64,000 nt of DNA from CAVYGN01 sp964413265 (lineage in GTDB: Bacteria; Spirochaetota; Brevinematia; Brevinematales; JAOACQ01). Within the stretch, counting starts at the first letter, position 1, and each line of letters starts with the position of its first letter. Below the pieces are notes generated by a model. It saw only the letters and a program-made list of their open reading frames with translations. It made no database searches and was not told the origin of the DNA. Location of the stretch: contig CAYPRX010000119.1 of the NCBI GenBank assembly GCA_964413265.1, positions 1 to 64,000 on the forward strand, given 5' to 3'. Shown in pieces: positions 60,961 through 64,000 of the stretch. The position numbers and the translations under genes are program-made.

Positions 60961-62472
60961 CTATTCTTTTGAGAAAGCTTCCAGCAGCTTTACTCTCATG
61001 GCAAGCCTTGCCGGGAGGATCACTGCGATTAATAAGAAAATAAAAAGTTCGGCTGCCGAGATTAATATTCCAAACAGGCCAACAAAGGGCCTGAAATGAT
61101 CGGAAGCAAAAAACATCGGTGCAACTTCACCTGTAGTAATTGTGATATTCAAATGTGATAAGATGTTGACGGCGATCACTCCGAACAGGATACCCAAACC
61201 TCCAAAAGCTATGGTCAGCAAAAAGGTTTCAGCATAAAAAATGTATGCGATAAGCCCTTTTTTTGCTCCGATGGAGCGCATCATAGCGATCTCACTGGCC
61301 CTTTCTATGACTGACATATTGAGAGTGTTCATAATCACAATTATTACAACAAAAAACATGAAAAAGACAAATACCGAAATGATATTCTTGAAGATATTTG
61401 TACCATCAAAAAGCTGGCCTGAGATTTTCTGCCATGGCACAGCCTTTGCGTCAAGACCGGCGTTTGACATGGCTGCATTCAAGCTTTTTATAGTCTGTAA
61501 CTGGTCCGAACCCTTTCTGATTTTTAATGCTATGTAGTTGTAAGTGCCATTATCGGGGTCCTGAACAGCAGTTTCCGGGTTTTTCTTTTTCTTTAGCTCC
61601 TTTATTATTTCCTTATTGTCTGAAGCTGTATTTGATTCGGCGGTCAGAGTTGAAGAGAATAAATTGTCAAGATTCGTTTCGCTCATATTGAGGATTTTTT
61701 TATTTTCCGCAGATACCCTTGCTGCCGAATCCTCTCCGGTGAGGTAATTCAAGCATTCTCTGAATGATTCTATATCCATTATTGAAAAATAACCCCAGTT
61801 GTAGTTGTAATCCTTAAAATGCATTATTCCCCTTACCGGCACTCTGATATCATTTCCCATTTCTTTTGAGTATCCTATAAATACCAGGTTAGTTTTTATT
61901 ATAACGTCTACAGCGTTTTTGTTTAGAAAATGAACAGGATAACCTGCTGGTGAAATCCAGTAACCCGTTCTGTCAAAGACATGTTCCCGCCATCTATCTG
62001 AAAAAATTATTCCGCCATCCCTGGTGTTATTCTTAAAGCCTTCACCCTCAGTTATTATTACATTGGACCCAAAAAACTTCTGATAATCCTCAAATTTTAC
62101 ACCAACTAGAAGGCAGTCAACCGGATGGTCCTCTTCTATAATCGAAGACGCACCTATTGCCATAGGCATGAAAGCCGCCACGTCATCCCTTTTTTCAAGA
62201 AAGTTTCTGATATTTGTATAAGAACTTATAATTTCCATACTGGATATGTTGTCGTATAAAAGATCCTCAGCCTCCTGATTTGTCGATAAAAGGGCTATAT
62301 CTCCGAGAAAAGAAAGTGCGAGATTCTGATACAGGCCTTTGTTTATACCGTTTATAACACCGTTTCCCATAGTCATGAAAAATGAGGCAATGAGAAGTAT
62401 TACTCCTATTATAAGGCTTTTACCCCTGTGACGGAAAAGGTTACGCCAGGCCAGTTTAATGATAAAAAACAA
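60961..62472 (-). CDS. ABC transporter permease, FtsX/MacB family
   Basis: A 503-residue permease: N-terminal helix (KSLIIGVILLIASFFMTMGN), periplasmic MacB-like domain with a lysine- and asparagine-rich insertion (about residues 275-310), and three C-terminal helices with MSVIERASEIAMMRSIGAKK as ATPase-coupling segment. It starts directly after the epimerase/dehydratase gene stop in the transcript and runs into the second permease, so these envelope and glycan genes may share an mRNA. Substrate not known. Confidence 0.9.
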   Translation of the reverse strand: MFFIIKLAWRNLFRHRGKSLIIGVILLIASFFMTMGNGVINGINKGLYQNLALSFLGDIALLSTNQEAEDLLYDNISSMEIISSYTNIRNFLEKRDDVAAFMPMAIGASSIIEEDHPVDCLLVGVKFEDYQKFFGSNVIITEGEGFKNNTRDGGIIFSDRWREHVFDRTGYWISPAGYPVHFLNKNAVDVIIKTNLVFIGYSKEMGNDIRVPVRGIMHFKDYNYNWGYFSIMDIESFRECLNYLTGEDSAARVSAENKKILNMSETNLDNLFSSTLTAESNTASDNKEIIKELKKKKNPETAVQDPDNGTYNYIALKIRKGSDQLQTIKSLNAAMSNAGLDAKAVPWQKISGQLFDGTNIFKNIISVFVFFMFFVVIIVIMNTLNMSVIERASEIAMMRSIGAKKGLIAYIFYAETFLLTIAFGGLGILFGVIAVNILSHLNITITTGEVAPMFFASDHFRPFVGLFGILISAAELFIFLLIAVILPARLAMRVKLLEAFSKE

Positions 62473-63888
62473 TCAGACCTCCTGCTCATTATATTTGAAT
62501 TCCTGCACGAATTTTCCAAGTTTCGAGTAAATGAAGGCGCGGTTGTTTTTTTCAGCAGCTTCGGCAAGTTCTGTTACCATAGCAATGATTTCTTCACGGC
62601 TTAGTGGCGTGAAGTCCTCCTGTGACAGGAAAAGTTTTTCAAATGCTGAAGGCTTCAGCTTTTCCCTTGAATAACTGAGTTCCTCATGCATCTTTTCACC
62701 CCTGCGCAGGCCTGAGAATTCTATATGGAAATTGCTTTCACTGTAGCCATAGACAGATAAAAGGCTTTTCGCCAGGTCAAGAATACGAATAGGCCTTCCC
62801 ATATCCATCACGAAAATCTTTCCCTGAGGTTCGGTGGCAGCCTTAATAACAAGACGGGCAGCCTCTGAAATTGACATAAAGTACCTTGTAATGTCCGGAT
62901 GGGTAACAGTGATTTTTTCTCCTTTTTCAATCTGCCTGGCGAAAACAGGGATAACGCTTCCCCTTGAACCGAGTACGTTCCCGAACCTTGTCAGCCTGAA
63001 GTTTGTGACATTCTGCATTTTATTAAGAGAAAGAACGATTTTCTCTGCAGCCCTCTTGGTAGCGCCCATTACGGAAGTCGGGTTAACAGCCTTATCGGTG
63101 GATACGAAAATAAAATCGCGCACTGCTGCCTGTATAGACGCAAGGGAAGTATAATATGTGCCTATAATGTTGGTTTTCACTGCCTCGTCCGGATAATCCT
63201 CCATAAGCGGAAGATGTTTATGGGCAGCCGCGTGGAATATGATAGCTGGACGGTAACGTCCGAATTCATAGATGAGCTTTTCAATGTCCCTGACATCGCC
63301 TATGCAGTAATCAAAACGGCTGTCCTGGCTTATATCGACTATCAAGGAATGAATTGAATTTTCGCCATGGCCGAATGCAATAACTTTTTTTACCGGAAGT
63401 TTGAACAGATGCATGAATATCTCCCTGCCTATCGAACCGCCTGCTCCAGTGACGAGCACGGTTTTTCCTTCATAGAAAGGAGAAATCCTATCAAGGTCAA
63501 AACCAACTTCCTCCCTGCCGAGAAGGTCAGACGGCTGAATACTCCTGATCTGAGAATAGCTTACTTTACCTTCAATAATCTCAAATATTCCAGGGACAAT
63601 TTTAACTGCCGCTTCAGTGCCTGAAAGTTCAAGAAATATTTTCTGAATAACATCCTTTCCGGCGGAAGGTATTGCTATTATAACTTCATCAATGCCCTGT
63701 GATTTGATCGTATCCTTTGCGCAGGACAGCGGGCCAAATACCGGAAGCCCCATGCATGAGGTGAGCTCATTATTATCGTCCAGGAAACCGGCCACGCTGA
63801 ATTTCAGAGAAATATCCCTTTTGTTTAAAATTTCGGAAGCAACCATCTTTCCTGCGCTGCCTGCCCCGATTATAAGGACCCTTTTCAT
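62473..63888 (-). CDS. UDP-sugar 4,6-dehydratase/epimerase, WbpM/CapD family, soluble form
   Basis: A 471-residue short-chain dehydrogenase. An N-terminal Rossmann domain (RVLIIGAGSAGKMVASEILN) is followed by the catalytic domain: VLVTGAGGSIGREIF (NAD site), FVSTDKAVNPTSVMGATKRA, where Met replaces the usual Tyr of YxxxK as in WbpM, and GDVRDIEKL. Family members such as WbpM and PglF carry four N-terminal membrane helices; these are absent here. It makes 4-keto-6-deoxy sugar nucleotides for surface glycans. The start overlaps the mnmG stop (ATGA). Confidence 0.92.
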   Translation of the reverse strand: MKRVLIIGAGSAGKMVASEILNKRDISLKFSVAGFLDDNNELTSCMGLPVFGPLSCAKDTIKSQGIDEVIIAIPSAGKDVIQKIFLELSGTEAAVKIVPGIFEIIEGKVSYSQIRSIQPSDLLGREEVGFDLDRISPFYEGKTVLVTGAGGSIGREIFMHLFKLPVKKVIAFGHGENSIHSLIVDISQDSRFDYCIGDVRDIEKLIYEFGRYRPAIIFHAAAHKHLPLMEDYPDEAVKTNIIGTYYTSLASIQAAVRDFIFVSTDKAVNPTSVMGATKRAAEKIVLSLNKMQNVTNFRLTRFGNVLGSRGSVIPVFARQIEKGEKITVTHPDITRYFMSISEAARLVIKAATEPQGKIFVMDMGRPIRILDLAKSLLSVYGYSESNFHIEFSGLRRGEKMHEELSYSREKLKPSAFEKLFLSQEDFTPLSREEIIAMVTELAEAAEKNNRAFIYSKLGKFVQEFKYNEQEV

Positions 63889-64000
63889 AAAAAATGCCTT
63901 CCTTTCATATAGATCATCAGTGTCTGGAGGGCGGCCGGGGTTACACCGGAAATGCGGGAAGCCTGCCCAAGACTTGCAGGCCTTATACGGGAAAGTTTTT
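63885..64000 (-). CDS. mnmG: tRNA uridine 5-carboxymethylaminomethyl modification enzyme MnmG, C-terminal end only
   Basis: The last 38 codons of a gene that begins beyond the window. The residues KLSRIRPASLGQASRISG then VTPAALQTLMIYMKGRHFL are the conserved C-terminal tRNA-contact tail of MnmG/GidA (family pattern RP-x-SLGQASRISGVTPA). The stop is a TGA overlapping the ATG of the following gene by 4 bp, so it is translationally coupled to a glycan gene, an unusual partner. MnmG with MnmE makes cmnm5U at tRNA wobble positions. Confidence 0.88.
   Translation of the reverse strand, partial: KLSRIRPASLGQASRISGVTPAALQTLMIYMKGRHFL

Noticed and set aside
1..64000. CRISPR arrays, tRNA and rRNA genes
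   Set aside because: No regularly spaced direct repeats, cloverleaf-like sequences or rRNA-like segments were seen in the gaps between genes. A tRNA scan was not possible, so a miss is not fully excluded.

Overview
The window comes from the chromosome of a diderm, flagellated bacterium of moderately low GC. The outer envelope is shown by a TolC-AcrB type tripartite pump, a LolA-like sorting protein, a predicted beta-barrel, Lgt and many signal peptides; the flagellum by flgG. Nothing fixes the phylum. There are no rRNA, tRNA, phage or CRISPR genes that I can see, and coding density is high.

Layout. 1-6.0 kb (minus): tetR-tolC-adaptor-RND pump operon with a clean inverted-repeat operator. 6.1-7.6 kb: two paralogous small membrane proteins flanking a winged-helix regulator. 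7.7-13.7 kb: an envelope operon (TPR-like protein, ABC ATPase, two MacB/LolE permeases, LolA-like protein, predicted beta-barrel). Both of these units start from a near-consensus promoter whose -10 box lies inside the same 19-bp palindrome, so the winged-helix protein probably controls both. 13.8-17.1 kb: MFS transporter, aldo/keto reductase, secreted helical protein, microprotein. 17.2-22.5 kb: an AT-rich block with MFS transporter, trans-prenyl synthase, UbiA/MenA prenyltransferase, type II NADH dehydrogenase-like flavoprotein, and a MarR gene that appears leaderless, followed by two further microproteins. 22.5-32 kb: FolC fused to an O-methyltransferase, lipoprotein, mutL, lgt, SpoIVB-type S55 protein, pgsA, cofactor-independent phosphoglycerate mutase, inositol monophosphatase. 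32.1-35.1 kb: DUF4390-histidine kinase-NtrC operon behind a sigma54 promoter. 35.2-39.2 kb: polyprenol-phosphate-mannose synthase, compact glutamyl-tRNA synthetase, B12-binding radical SAM protein. 39.2-45.5 kb: lon, clpX, clpP, FAH-family enzyme, PilZ protein, xseB, yjbQ. 45.5-52 kb: PA14-like protein with a PMT mannosyltransferase, HEAT and TPR proteins, argC, MsbA-like exporter. 52-52.6 kb: a non-coding stretch with a MITE-like element and a strong hairpin. 52.6-64 kb: hydrolase, flgG, dinB, DUF362 ferredoxin-like protein, glycan genes (WcaJ-type transferase, GT4, WbpM-like dehydratase), two further FtsX-family permeases without an ATPase, and the 3' end of mnmG.

The features least explained by standard annotation are the shared palindromic operator and its regulon; a microprotein family with a conserved ITPVQQ head and a GN..D.TA tail; the FolC-methyltransferase fusion; the leaderless MarR gene with its operator inside the promoter; the sigma54 promoter plus upstream palindrome before the NtrYX-like system; and the palindromic elements at 52.0-52.6 kb.
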